From Paramecium octaurelia (lineage: Eukaryota; Ciliophora; Oligohymenophorea; Peniculida; Parameciidae): a stretch of DNA of 64,000 nucleotides. Position 1 is the first letter of the stretch. Every line of letters starts with the position of its first letter. Below, piece by piece: positions 1-11,380 of this stretch. Where the stretch lies: contig CAJJDP010000009.1 in assembly GCA_905182995.1 (NCBI GenBank), forward strand, positions 621,150 through 685,149, given 5' to 3'. A program made the position numbers and the translations under genes. The notes under the pieces are model-generated. The model saw only the letters and a program-made list of their open reading frames with translations, did no database searches and was not told the origin of the DNA.

Positions 1-156
1 CTTTTAATTTGTAAATACTATAAACTATTGTATCCCCTTTAAAATATCTTTAAATGATATATATATCAGAACTAGAAGACAATTATTATAATTTAAAGGT
101 TTTTTATTTTGTATTTATATAAATAACAATAAGAAATATTAAATATAATAAAATTT

Positions 157-1523
157 ATGGATTTAGACTTTATCTTTTTCCCTGCCCCAAAAGAAATATC
201 TAACGATCACGAACATGGACAAATATTGTGGATTCCAAAATATCCAAAACTCTATCCTACTTTCCAAAATTATGTACCAAGAACAAACAAGAAGAGGGGG
301 GTTTTCTTCAAATAAAGTGAAATAGATTTTGATGATGATCATTTCTTAATTGATGAGCCCACGTAACATATACATTTCTAGAGATTAGAGAATCTTAATT
401 GCAGCCAATACCAAATTTTTAATGGAAACCCATTACAAATAGATAACGAAAGCGATAAACTACTGACATAAACTCACCCACATTTGATTCTAGTGAGGGT
501 AGTCCAGATGTTCAACAAAAATTACAGAAACTAAATATGCAATCTGTTTAGATTATCACAAAAAAACCTCAATTGTGTAGAATGTCCTCAAATCTTTACC
601 CCATTAAAAGGACAAGAGTCAATCAGAGTATTTGCTTCAGTTAACCACTTATCAAATTACCCTAAGAATTGATTGATCTCAATTAAAAAAAAAATTAAAA
701 TGAATTTGATGATGAATAGCCTCCTCCAAGATCAAATTCAAGGGAATCCCATCAAATCAATGGCTATATTCCTTGCATGTATGTGGACTCAAAAAAACAT
801 TCCCCCAACATTTTGATCTATTTTCATGCCAATTGTGAAGATATAACATAATCCTATAATTTTTTAGTCCATCTGCGTGATAATTTACAAGTACTGCAAT
901 TTACAATAGTCTTATGTAGGTATCTGCTATAGCTGTCGAATACCCTGGATATGGAAAATACAAAAATGAACAACCTTCGGCTGAGTCCATCCTGAATGAT
1001 GCTGAATATGTGTTTAATTATCTGACAAAGAGATTGGGATATGCTGAAAACAGGATCATTGTATTCGGTAGAAGTATTGGGAGTGGACCTGCCACTTACA
1101 TAGCGAATAGATACAAACCTGCATGTTTGGCTTTAATGTCTCCATTTACTTCCCTTAAAGCAGCAGTTAGAGATTACATTGGTTCATGGGCATAGTTCCT
1201 CATTAGATAGAGATTTGATAATTTGGATCAAATTTAGAAGGTGAAAGTACCTATTTTTATTTTGCATGGTTTGGCTGACAATATCATTCCTTATTCATAA
1301 GCATAACAATTATACAGTAAAATATGTTTTATAATTAGAATCATGTAAAACTGACAAATGTGTTCTGCATCTGGCCGATGATATGGATCACATCAGTTAT
1401 AGGTTATATAAGGACTTAATTAATCCATTTACAGAATTTTTACTTTAAATTAAATATTATTAGAACTGTTCTTAAGGACCAAAAATGCCCACAGTTCTCT
1501 TTTATGATCCTACAATTGAATGA
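157..1523 (+). CDS. ABHD17/BEM46-like alpha/beta-hydrolase
   Basis: Serine hydrolase of the ABHD13/ABHD17 (FAM108) type; family members are membrane-linked and include protein depalmitoylases. About 429 aa with TAA/TAG as Gln. The first 200 residues are a low-complexity N/Q/P-rich extension. The hydrolase core then shows FHANCED, VEYPGYGKY, the nucleophile elbow GRSIGSG (Ser near residue 288), HGLADNIIP for the acid and DDMDHISY for the catalytic His. Three introns restore the frame: 363-388 (26 nt), 891-919 (29 nt) and one of 22 nt near 1319. The start is the first ATG and the stop is TGA at 1521. The N-terminal Cys cluster that anchors animal ABHD17 is not obvious, so membrane attachment is uncertain. 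Substrate cannot be read from sequence. Confidence 0.85.
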
Positions 1524-1634
1524 ATATGATGATGAACTCTTTTGATGTTTATTATGATATTGTATTTATCATTCTATTTTAAGGTTTTAAATTATATTTA
1601 TTATTTTTAAATTTATTAAAGCATTTCAAAAAAG

Positions 1635-1862
1635 ATGGGTTGTGCCTAAACCAAGCAAAGATCTATGATATCAAAGAAGATACCAGTCTCTATACTAAAA
1701 AAGAAAGGTGAAGAGAAATTTAATCAAACTTTAACCAACACCTAAGAAATAGAGTAAATAGGAAAAAAAATTTATGATTGTGAAAATTCTTAATTTGACA
1801 ATTACAATATCTCTTAAAACCCGATATTAAGAAGGAGAAGGGCCTCAATGAGTTAAAATTGA
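1635..1862 (+). CDS. small MGC-start basic protein, possibly lipid-anchored
   Basis: An uninterrupted 75-codon frame. The product starts Met-Gly-Cys-Ala-Gln-Thr, which fits an N-myristoylation site (Gly2) with an adjacent palmitoylatable Cys3. The C-terminus carries RRRRASM, which fits a PKA/PKG phosphorylation site. There is no transmembrane segment or recognised domain. It lies 111 nt after the hydrolase stop, on the same strand. Chance open frames of this size are possible here because only TGA stops translation, so the support comes from the two motifs. I do not recognise the family. Confidence 0.5.
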
Positions 1863-2179
1863 TTTCTTATAAGTGTATTAGTTCTACTTCCATAATTCAT
1901 AATTTATATACGTTTTTTCCCTTAATTAAATATCTGACTGTATTGTATATTTTATTTACATCGGTGAGTGATAATATTAAATTGCAAATATAACTGAGTA
2001 CGTAGGTTATATTCAACAATAATTAACCCATAAGATATTCGAACAATATTAATTTAAATATCTTACTGATATTTTCCAAAAATCAATATAATTATCTGTT
2101 ACAACATTTAATTACATTTTAAATTATTAGATAAATTATACAAAATTTAAAAGAAATATAAACATTCAATATATTTACA
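1863..2179. other. AT-rich convergent intergenic gap
   Basis: About 320 bp between the 3' ends of the MGC gene and the mitochondrial carrier gene. I see only AT-rich sequence with short A/T runs and no coding signal, RNA gene or repeat. Confidence 0.6.
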
Positions 2180-3180
2180 TCAAAACTAATAGAGTGAAGT
2201 TAGTTATTCTTTGGCCAATTCATACGCGTAAAACCCGATTGCATTAGCGTAAAATGCCCGAAAGACACACACTGAGTATCCTTTCCAAACAGAACTGAAA
2301 CCTTCAGTAGATATTTTCTGTGACAAGCAATCAAAAAACCCTCCGTCATAACATCTCACCTTATAAACCCCTGAAGTTTTGCCGGTTTAACATTAGAGGA
2401 TGGTCTTAATTGTCTTGATTTAATAGATTTATTTTACATCTTAAGGATATCCTATTGTCCAACATGAAACGCCTGCTAGACCTCCTGAAATCAATAAGTT
2501 TGCTGTGGAGGGTTCAGCCTTCTACGATAAATCACAAAGTATGTCTTTGATGAATTCATAAACTGCAAATTAAGCTGAATACCCAAGAATTTCTCTTTAT
2601 TAAGTAGCATGCATTCCTCTAAAAATATATTTAAACCCTTCCTTTTTGTAAATCTATTATATTTTGTATAAGAAATACTTAGAAAACACAATCGATGGGA
2701 TTTTTGTAGATTTTTTCAGTTTCTTACATTTATAATTTGCATTTTGTTAATTCAATTGGACACGAGAATAATGCAGCAGAACTTCCAGCTATGCTTCCAC
2801 AGAATGCTCTAAGATTCAAATCAAATAAATACGTTTGGAAATATGTAAGTTATTTATTGGAATTTCCAATAAAAAATTTTCTCCAGAATTCATAAACTGA
2901 AAACACAACCGCATTTGTTATTGGTATAGAGAGTATTGGAAAAGACATTCCTTTATAGAAACCCTTGACTCCTTCATTGTTTATTATTTTTCGTAGTGTT
3001 GTTACAACTCCGTCTTCGGACATTTGCATTCTGACTTTAACCGTGTCTAATGGATGACTTGAAATACAATTAGCTCTAACCTTTAAAAAATGAATATTAC
3101 ATTCCACTAATAGACCCGGCTGCCAAATCAATAGAGATTTAATATCTATTTTCATATGTCCATTGAATAAAATCTGACAT
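2180..3180 (-). CDS. mitochondrial carrier family (SLC25) transporter
   Basis: About 316 aa, the normal length for the six-helix, three-repeat carriers of the inner mitochondrial membrane. The repeat signatures are visible in order: SSHPLDTVKVRMQ in repeat 1, SCPIELTKCKLQM in repeat 2 and GYPQDVKQIY in repeat 3. Each helix pair ends in a G-F-x-x-G style segment (EGVKGFYKGM, EGFSSVWKGY). Two 25-nt introns are needed: one right after residue 27 and one in repeat 2. The start is the only ATG that precedes DLAAGSISG. The overall pattern is nearest to the carnitine/acylcarnitine and basic amino acid carrier group, but I would not assign a substrate. It shares a 185-bp spacer with the divergent RpiB gene. 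Confidence 0.9.
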
Positions 3181-3365
3181 TTTAAAAAAAGTAATTATAC
3201 GATGATCAATTTATGTAATTCATATATTACATACGTCATTATTAATTAATCTTATTTATCATATTACTTATTGATAAAATAGGAACTTATATACTAGTAT
3301 AAAATATTTGATTATTGATTTTATAATTAAAAATAATTACGGAGTATTTTTATTAAAAAATAAAT
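3181..3365. promoter_or_regulatory. bidirectional promoter spacer, SLC25 / RpiB
   Basis: The only DNA between two divergent start codons, so it must hold both promoters unless they extend into coding sequence. It is almost purely A/T. No specific factor site can be named. Confidence 0.5.
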
Positions 3366-3818
3366 ATGAATTAAATTAAAATATTTATTGGAAATGACCA
3401 TGCTGCATTAGATTATAAAACTACTTTACTAGAATATAGTAAAAAAAAAGGATATGATATTGAAGATCTAGGAACATACACAAACCAAAGTTGTGATTAT
3501 AATGATTATGCTCTTAATGTATGCAAAGAGGTCATTAAATCTAATGCAATTGGAATATTAATATGTGGTAGTGGAGTGGGGATTTCAATGATGGCAAATA
3601 AGGTTAAGGGCATCAGATGTGGATAAGTGAATGATTATGATTCTACATTAAAGGCATTAGAAATAGGATGCAATGTGATTTCTTTTGGTGCCAGAACTGT
3701 TGGTATCGAGATTGCTAAGTAAATTGTGGACACTTTTCTTTCCAATCAAGACAGAGCCAAGAATCAGGAAGTTGAGAAGGAAATTTAAAGCATCGAAGAA
3801 CTAACTTATGGAAAATGA
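3366..3818 (+). CDS. rpiB: ribose-5-phosphate isomerase B
   Basis: Interconverts ribose 5-phosphate and ribulose 5-phosphate in the pentose phosphate pathway. Intron-free, 150 aa, the usual RpiB/LacAB length. Visible landmarks are the N-terminal phosphate-site motif GNDHAAL, the catalytic loop ICGSGVGISMMANK with the active-site Cys, RCGQVNDY, and SFGARTVG near the C-terminus. The usual His-Asn-Asp before the NVL/AFG strand reads instead as EIGCNV, so one of the classical ring-opening/binding histidines is not where bacterial enzymes have it. RpiB is the bacterial-type isomerase, found patchily in protists and absent from animals. Nothing in base use marks it as recently acquired. Confidence 0.93.
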
Positions 3819-3842
3819 ATAAATAAATGAAAAATATCAAAT

Positions 3843-4256
3843 TCAAAATTATGTACCAAATGAATTCATTTCTATGTAATTAATATAAAGAAAGCCATCC
3901 TAATCTCTAAACGATAGATATAATTCTTTTAAAGTTTAATCTTTAAATTATTTTTCATTTTCATACCTATTCTCAACAATGTCTTGCCACAATACAAATT
4001 AATTGAATCGTATTAAGAAAGTTTAATTTTGCTTTTAATGTATTACAGGACGTTCATAATTGTCATTGTGTTTGGCATTTTGAATCTATTTAAAAATTAT
4101 AGATTACTTTATAAAATTTTATTTTGGCAATTTACTTTTGCTTGATTATTCCACCACTACTAAAACATCATTAGGATAGAGTTATTTGCAATTATCAGAT
4201 TCATTTTTTCTTTCTTCAAAAGATCTTGTATTTTGAAAATTCAATGTTTATTTCAT
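3843..4256 (-). CDS. hypothetical protein, 137 aa
   Basis: A continuous 138-codon frame that starts at an ATG and ends at TGA. Composition looks like real protein, with a charged, Gln/Asn-rich N-terminal half and a C-terminal half containing NQFVLWQDIVENRYENEKQF and FRDQDGFLYINYIEM. The latter has the flavour of a helix-loop segment (RDQDGFLYI resembles a lone EF-hand-like loop, but key positions are missing). Only 24 nt separate its stop from that of RpiB. I do not recognise it and suggest no function. Confidence 0.6.
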
Positions 4257-4329
4257 TTAAATAGAAATATAAATAATAATTATATAATTATTATTATTTG
4301 AGATGTTTTATTGATAATTATGTGGATTT

Positions 4330-6103
4330 TCATCTTCTTTATAATTTACATTATTCACTTAATATATACTAGATTGCATTCAAACAATTTTTCATTTCAC
4401 CTCTCAATTTTAGGACAAACTCATCTCTGTACTCCTAACAATAATCTATGAGTGATTGATACTTTATTATCAGCTTATATATTAACTCCTTCTTCTTTTC
4501 CAATCCTATTTAATTTTTTCCTCATTTATTCTATTAAATTCATTGGAACAACTATCTTTGCCTAAAATGGATTTTGTTTGGTTTTTCGTTAGTTTGAACT
4601 TGTCTATTGATTAGATGTACCTAGTCGATCTAGATTTTTTTTATTTTTTATGTCTTTTGTTTGAATCTGATCTGGATCTCAATCTTCTACTTGATCTGGA
4701 GGATGAGGATTTCTATCTGAGAAATATTAAAATAATGTTGAACCTCTTTTGCTTGATATCTTGGATCGATACTGAATTTTTGTATTGTTAAGCAAAGTTT
4801 TCATTAATGTACTTTCCGCTCTCAAGGATCTTTTTAATTATTTAAATACAGGTCCTCCATTTTTAAAACATTCTATCTATTCCAAAATTAACACTGCAGC
4901 CTCTAATTTATGTTCCACTGATCCAATCACTTAAACCAAACAATCTAATTACGTATATTCAATAACAATACATTATCCGATATCTGAGTCATCTTTATCA
5001 GACATAACTTTTATTTATGCTCCTTTGGCTTTGTTTGCAAGTTCTTTTATTTGGCAACCCTCTTTGAAAAAGTCATAAATCATTATAATATACTCGCTCC
5101 TATCAATTTGGATGCAAAATTAGAAGGCATCACTACTCTTACATCAAATTCCAGTCTCTTGAATTATGAACTTATTTTCCGAATCATAGATTTAATTGCT
5201 TCTTGCACATTTTTCAATGTTCCAACTAACTGTAATATTTCTTCATCCTTCTTTAGTTTATTCTAAATAGTAATCGATATCATCAATACTTTGATTGGTA
5301 TTTCATTAATACTTTTAGCTTTCATTTTTATCTAATATTTTTTCTCTAGTTCTTTATTTTTGAGAATGTAGTCAACAATTATTTCAGTGAAGACAAGTTA
5401 AACCTCTTTAATAATGTCACATACCTTAGTAACAACCTTTCCTGGATCTATTGGCTCAGCTCTCTTGATGTAGTCGTCTTCTGTAATTCCTCTTTGATGC
5501 AATTTATTTATTATTAATTTAATAGCATTATAGATGCAATCTGACTAACCTAAATGATTATCATAAGATCCTCACCAGCTATCTTCACTGATCGTAAGGA
5601 AAATTTGTTTATGGCATTATTGACCACAACATCAGTTTTTGTTTCAAGTTGAATATTTTTAATTTACTTTCCAGATGCACCAATTAAATATGACACAGTT
5701 CCTAGTGTTTATAGAATTTCTATACCTTCAGGTATCAACATCATCATTTCAAAAGTAGGATTTTTCTTTTACTCAATTGATGAAAGTATTTTGTTGACGG
5801 CTTCAAGTTATAAATTTAATTTGCTATCATCAGATTCAATAATTGAAAATGCTGTGCCCTCTAACCCAGGAATTTGATTATTTCGATTCAGCTAAATAGA
5901 CGTGACGTCATATTGTGACTAAATGTTGCTAATTATGGTACTTTCACATCCTCTAAAATATTTTTCAATTCATCTTATTCGATGTATTTCCACTCAATAA
6001 AAAAATCGATTTAAAACTATTTTTTCCTCCTAGACTATTCAGGAGAGTTTGATCTAGATGATTAGCCTGATAACCCTTATTCCTCTCCTAGATCCTTCGA
6101 CAT
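4330..6103 (-). CDS. KH-domain RNA-binding protein with RS tail
   Basis: About 537 aa after six introns (23, 26, 32, 20, 27 and 32 nt). At least two KH domains: one with YLIGASGKQIKNIQ followed by CIYNAIKLIINKLH, and a second with SKLIGAKGCQIKELANKAKG followed by LEAAVLILEQIE. Both have the GxxG loop that grips single-stranded RNA. A KSSSSRSSRRLRSRS stretch and lysine-rich run follow, then a coiled tail ending CKLQRR. The architecture is that of poly(C)-binding or splicing-type KH proteins. The second KH loop is only restored by removing a 32-nt intron that ends CAAAG rather than TAG, and the final intron (ending TGAG) is also atypical, so the last 100 residues are less certain than the rest. 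Confidence 0.8.
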
Positions 6104-6217
6104 ATAATAATAATTTATTAATATATTCAAACTTAAATTTGTTTACAAACAATTATTGGGATTCTATAATAAATATCCTTACTTAAAAAATATTTATTAT
6201 ATTATGTTCTTAAAAAT
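6104..6217. promoter_or_regulatory. promoter-side spacer upstream of the KH gene
   Basis: About 114 bp of A/T-rich DNA directly 5' of the KH gene start on the minus strand and of a doubtful plus-strand frame. No specific site is recognised. Confidence 0.35.
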
Positions 6218-6490
6218 ATGATATACGCATAATCCATTGAAAAAACGTATCAAAAGGAGTTTTTGTAGCATTAGATAAACTCAAGAGAAGGGGATAGGAA
6301 TCAATTATCAATAAAGTTATAGACTCAATTTTATACATCATAGTAATGTATATAGAAATTGAAATTATGGACAGGTAAAGTTAAGTATGAGATAATAATG
6401 ATAATCTCTAAATTTAATTATATATTAGTAGATGACAATTTTATATAAAATAATATTGATCATTAATAATTTTACTTGATTTTAGAATGA
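6218..6490 (+). CDS. doubtful small ORF, 90 codons
   Basis: An ATG-to-TGA frame with many TAA codons. The first 50 codons (starting MIYAQSIEKTYQKEF) look protein-like, while the rest is hydrophobic and could be translated intergenic DNA. A GT...TAG stretch inside could be an intron. With TGA as the only stop, open frames of 50-90 codons arise by chance in AT-rich DNA. Treat as a weak candidate. The remaining 6491-6675 shows no coding signal and is the likely promoter of the WDR7-like gene. Confidence 0.25.
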
Positions 6491-6675
6491 ATTTGATGTA
6501 TTTTGATATTTATACAAGTAAAATGATTCATTTTAACATAAAACTCTTGAGTAGGAATGATTGGGCAAATATAAAATATTGATGTATCATCAATATGTTT
6601 GTTTAAAGAAATATTATTATAATTCTTAATTATGATTATAAAATATTTATTTAATAATTATTATCCTTCATATTT

Positions 6676-9600
6676 ATGCCAGAGTTGTTCATTCCTGTTT
6701 ACTTTGGCTCATTCGACTTTCAAAATCATTTTATTACAGCATGGGCTGATGATATAGATAAAAAAAGAATTGCCACAGGTTCAATTAATGGAGACATCAT
6801 CATATGGGAATTCGACATCTTTAATTTGAGACCACTTATAAAATCTACTCCACATTTGATATATAGAGTAGGAGGAGTCACAGCTTTATAAATAATGAGA
6901 AGACCATTTGCAGAATTTTAGGATAGCAATATGAATTGTGCAGTAGCAATTCATCAAGATAAAAGAATAAGAATATTAAGTATGTTAGATGGCAAATAGA
7001 TTTTGATTTCAGATCATGATTAATTTCCATATTCAAAATAAATAACATAAATATATCCAGTTGGTGATAGAACAAGTAGATATATAAGTTGCTTTGGAGA
7101 AGGTATAGCTATTTACATATATGATTTATGGAAAATGTGTTGCAGCAAAATATTTTTGATTCAAGATGAGCTTAATTAGCCAAGATTTACAATCTTTACA
7201 TCTATTGAGACTGGCTTTGCTGTTATTGGTATAATTTGATGATATTCAAGATAGTAAATGTAGAATCTACAAAATTGATGCATCAGCATATAAAAAAACT
7301 GAAAAATAAAACTATTTAAAATATATTGAAAAGAAAGCATAAGAAAAAAAGAAACATATATAAAAAAAGTCCATAATAAAAATGTCCTCCAGTTTTTCTA
7401 TTAAAGGATTACCATAAAATAAAATAATCAATGCAGTCTATAACACGAAATCTCACATCATGTACATAGTTTATTCAAAATCAATATATGTGGTGAATTA
7501 CCCTTTTAAAGAAACTGATTAATCAAGGGAAATGTTCTCTATTAAGTCTTCTACAAGTATAATTAAATTTAGGGATATTCATTTATTCAAAAGCCACAAT
7601 GAGACTATACTAATTATTGAATAATTGAATGGTAGCACTAGTTTTATTTACGAGAAGGATATTTAAAATTTAATAGGTCTAATATCGTAGAGTTATAATT
7701 AATGTATAACTTTAGACTTTAATGGTTTTAGTTTTTCAAAATAAAGTTAATCCTATTAAGGATAACTCTTGCTACTACTCCATTAATAATTGACACCAAT
7801 TCAAGTTTCAAAATACTTTTTTTAATAGACAATATTCTCAATAAATAATTTGTTATTTAGATAAAATGGATGCATCATTGAAATATACAGGCCAGATTCA
7901 ATTAATTATGATGATTATTGCATTTGTAACATGTAATAGGATAAGTTGTTTGATGTAACATTAAATTCTGAAGGCTTTACACTCTATCTTTATTCTCAAT
8001 CAAGATTTATTAATGAATCAAAATAGTTGGAAATCATGGATATTCCAAAAACACTTGTAGATCTTTAAATTTTTGAGTAAAATGATATTCTGAAATCCTT
8101 AAATTAAAATTTACCAGAACACATTTAAGGATAATTTAATTAAATTCAAAACATCTCTAAATATACAATTGGCTTATTTAACAAGACTGATCTTTTTGCG
8201 ATATTTGGAACAGAATAAGGAAAAATATTTTTGACTCCTTTCTTCTATGAGAAGAATAAAAGATGGAATCTTTATATGAATAATGAATTTAAATTGGGCA
8301 TAATTTTTTTGAAATTTATCAAAAATTCTATTTTTGCTGTGGATCAAACATTAAAATTAAAAGTCTTTAGTCTATCAAGCATATTTGGTAGATTTGACAA
8401 TTAATCAGTCGAATTTGTTTCAACCTATTAAACAGTCTTACCATAAAATATTAAATAAGTGTTATAAATTAGATAACTGTTTTAGGAATCAAACAATAGC
8501 ACTTTCTCAAATAATGATGCTCTTGTTGTTAAAAGAAAGTTAGTAAGACATTTTGTGGCCTTGCTATTGGAGGATGACTCTATTGTTATTTATCATACAA
8601 TATTGAATGTTAAGAAATTCTCTTTTCATAATTAATTTAAATAAAATTAAGGATAAGTCAAGTTATATTATGTACCCCATTTATTACTCTTTTTATTTTG
8701 CAAAGGAGTTGAAGTATCTGTGTGGTCAATGGAGAATGGTAAGTTGGAAAGAATGCTAAATATTCAATAATTGTAAGAGTATTTGAATATCGAGACTCTA
8801 TTACCATTGAAATTGTCTTAAATGATCAATTCTTATGATTTCAAATCATTCAAGACTGATTAGGTTTCGTAATTCGATCTTTTAGAATACTCAAATAGGA
8901 GTTATTAGATGTAATATAATTATTCCTAAGAGTTAAAGCAACAATCACCATAATATTTTTATGACTTTTTAGGGACTCTGAATAAAATTTAATAGAATAC
9001 TTTGGAATTTGATGAAATTTTACATATTCTTTCATATGAAGATCCAGCAATAAGTTATAGAGATAAATCAATAATTATATTTGAGCCTTAAGAGATGGGA
9101 GATATGTTTCTGCTGTATAAGATTTATTTAAAATAATTCAAATCTACATTACAGTTTGATAGAGTAAATAAGTTGTATAAATAATAAAAATAACATAATA
9201 AGCCAGATTCTACTAGTTCTTCTTATTACTTAATATGGTTTGATTGCAAAAAGAATATTGAGTTAGTAAAATATTCAATGGAAAATACAGCGACTATGAA
9301 GATACCCTTTACTTATGTTCATTTTTATCATGTTCTGAACTAAATACCTATATTTAAATGTTAATTTGGTTTGTAAGGAATGGCAGAAGGATTTTCAAGA
9401 TTGATTGAATCTAACAATTATTAAATAAGTGGATTAATGTCCACTTAATACAGTATAGCAGCAGCCTTATGCTTAAAATAAATAAAAAATCGATTTGATA
9501 TTTCAGAAATTAACAATTAAACAAGCTTATTAAGTCTATCTAGATATAGTCTCGACAATTCAAAGGATATTATCGAGATATCTTGTTAATTGATCTCTTA

Positions 9601-10787
9601 ATAGATAAAGAAAATGGATAGTCTGTCTAATGAAATTGTGGTATTATAAAGAACTTCCAAAGAGTTCTTGTAGTTATTTGAAAAGAGTAATTCAACTGTA
9701 TATTTCTCTTTAGAGATAATGTGCCTAATTATCCAAACTTATTTAATGTAATAGATGATGAGTAATATTGAAATGATTCACTATGTCTTTAATAGAATTA
9801 TGTCTGGTTTCACTCACTAATTGTGTTTGAAGAAACCTAACATTGTGTTTGTCTTTATAAAATTATTAGAAGATGGAATGTAAAATTTTCATAAATGTAT
9901 CTAATAACCGAAAATGTGTTTGTAGACCTTGCTGTCGATTTATTATTACATCTACACTGCATATAAACATGGTTAATCATTAAAAGAGATCATTAGTTCG
10001 CCTTTGAATAAAAAATCAAAGGAGAAGGATAAATATGAAAATTTGAGGTAGTACTAATAAATGACTCAACTAGACTTATAGAGAATAAAACAAAGATTAA
10101 AAATCCTAATTATTGTTTTGTCTTAATACTTTTTCTAGGAATTTAAGGCAACTATCTTAGAAATGATCAATTAATCAGAAAATTATCCCATAATAGCGTG
10201 TTCAATTCTTGATTTATTGCATTGTTTATCGAAAACAGACATCAGACCTAATGAAATACTATTCATCTTAGATTTATCAATAAAGTATTAAATTATGAAT
10301 AATATTAGAACCATAGATTAGAGTAATCAATAGTTAAGAAAGTACACTTATAAGTCTTTTGTTAAGTTGGCGTAGTTTTTGGATAAGAAGTTCGAATATG
10401 TAAGTTTCTCTAAACAGATATTAAAATTAGCATTTGCATTAGAGGGCTTGGTTCATATTTATGATCTAAGGTATGGTGTAAAGTTATAGACATTAGATAG
10501 ATATCAATGTAAGTATATAATTAAGTAATTAGCTTAAATAACAAGTATAGCCTTTGATGCAAAGGGCAAGTAGTTAGCTTCATTTTCTTAGAGGGATTCA
10601 AATTTAAAAGTCTTTCAATTAAAGCCGACTAGTTGTTTTATATAGGGATATGAGAATGTGTACATTAAATTAACTCATTAATTTAACTTTCTATAACCAC
10701 TCTACTATAAGTTAGAATGGGATGAGGACTGTGAGTATATTTATTTATAACATGAAGATGAATCAAAAGTATTTAAAATTGATTGAA
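6676..10787 (+). CDS. WDR7/rabconnectin-3 beta-like WD-repeat protein
   Basis: About 1350 aa, close to WDR7 length. WDR7 (rabconnectin-3 beta) partners DMXL proteins to assemble the vacuolar H+-ATPase and acts in vesicle acidification. N-terminal WD repeats are visible (RIATGSINGDIIIWEFDI, NCAVAIHQDKRIRILSML, DSKCRIYKID), as is a long helical middle, then a C-terminal WD pair (LEGLVHIYDLRYGVKLQTL; ITSIAFDAKGKQLASFSQRD followed by LKVFQL). One 22-nt intron lies near 7228. The frame near the end requires a 28-nt intron ending GAAG; without it the stop would be TGA at 10754. A 24-nt in-frame GTAAGT...TAG at about 10509-10532 is probably a further intron. The family call rests on overall layout and the N- and C-terminal WD segments. 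Confidence 0.7.
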
Positions 10788-11380
10788 TTATAATATATTA
10801 TATATATATAAATATAATAATCATTATAAATAAAATGCATTATAGAAAATTAATTTCTATTAAAACAAAAAAAAATTAATTATATTCTATAAATTAGTTG
10901 TTTAATGATAGTCTTTGTGCTACCTTATTTTTTTATTTTAAGATTATTAAAATCATCAAATACTCGATTTAATAAATTGGGGCACATTTCCCTATTATTT
11001 TCAAATTGATTATTTGAATCCTGCAAATATAGTTTGCTTATCAAGAATGTAGTTAAATGGATCTCTTAAAGGTATTATAAATTGATTTACATCGATATAT
11101 ATTATTGATCTTAAATAAAAAATATGCAATCAAATGTTTAAAGCAAAATTAGCTTTAAATAGCTAGTTTATCATAATAAAAACTCTTCTTTGCTTGAAAT
11201 AAGCAAGAAATTAATTTACAATTTAAAATTTATAGAAAAATTAAAAGGTATACAATTCGTCATATAATTATGATGTGATGATTTTAAAAAAACCAATATA
11301 TTGGGATATTTATTTATAAACTGCTCTTTCATAAAGATACTATTAATAAATAAAATTTAATAAGAAATAACAACTTGAAG
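10788..11380. other. AT-rich intergenic region, about 590 bp
   Basis: No convincing gene. On the minus strand a frame between about 11001 and 11135 reads like protein (it contains FIIPLRDPFNYILDKQTIF) but has no ATG. It may be a gene relic or chance. The right end is the promoter of the membrane protein gene; several oligo-A/T runs are present. Confidence 0.5.

Noticed and set aside
11375-11380. Upstream TTG as start of the Cys-rich membrane protein
   Set aside because: An ATG lies two codons later; non-ATG starts are not expected in ciliate nuclear genes.
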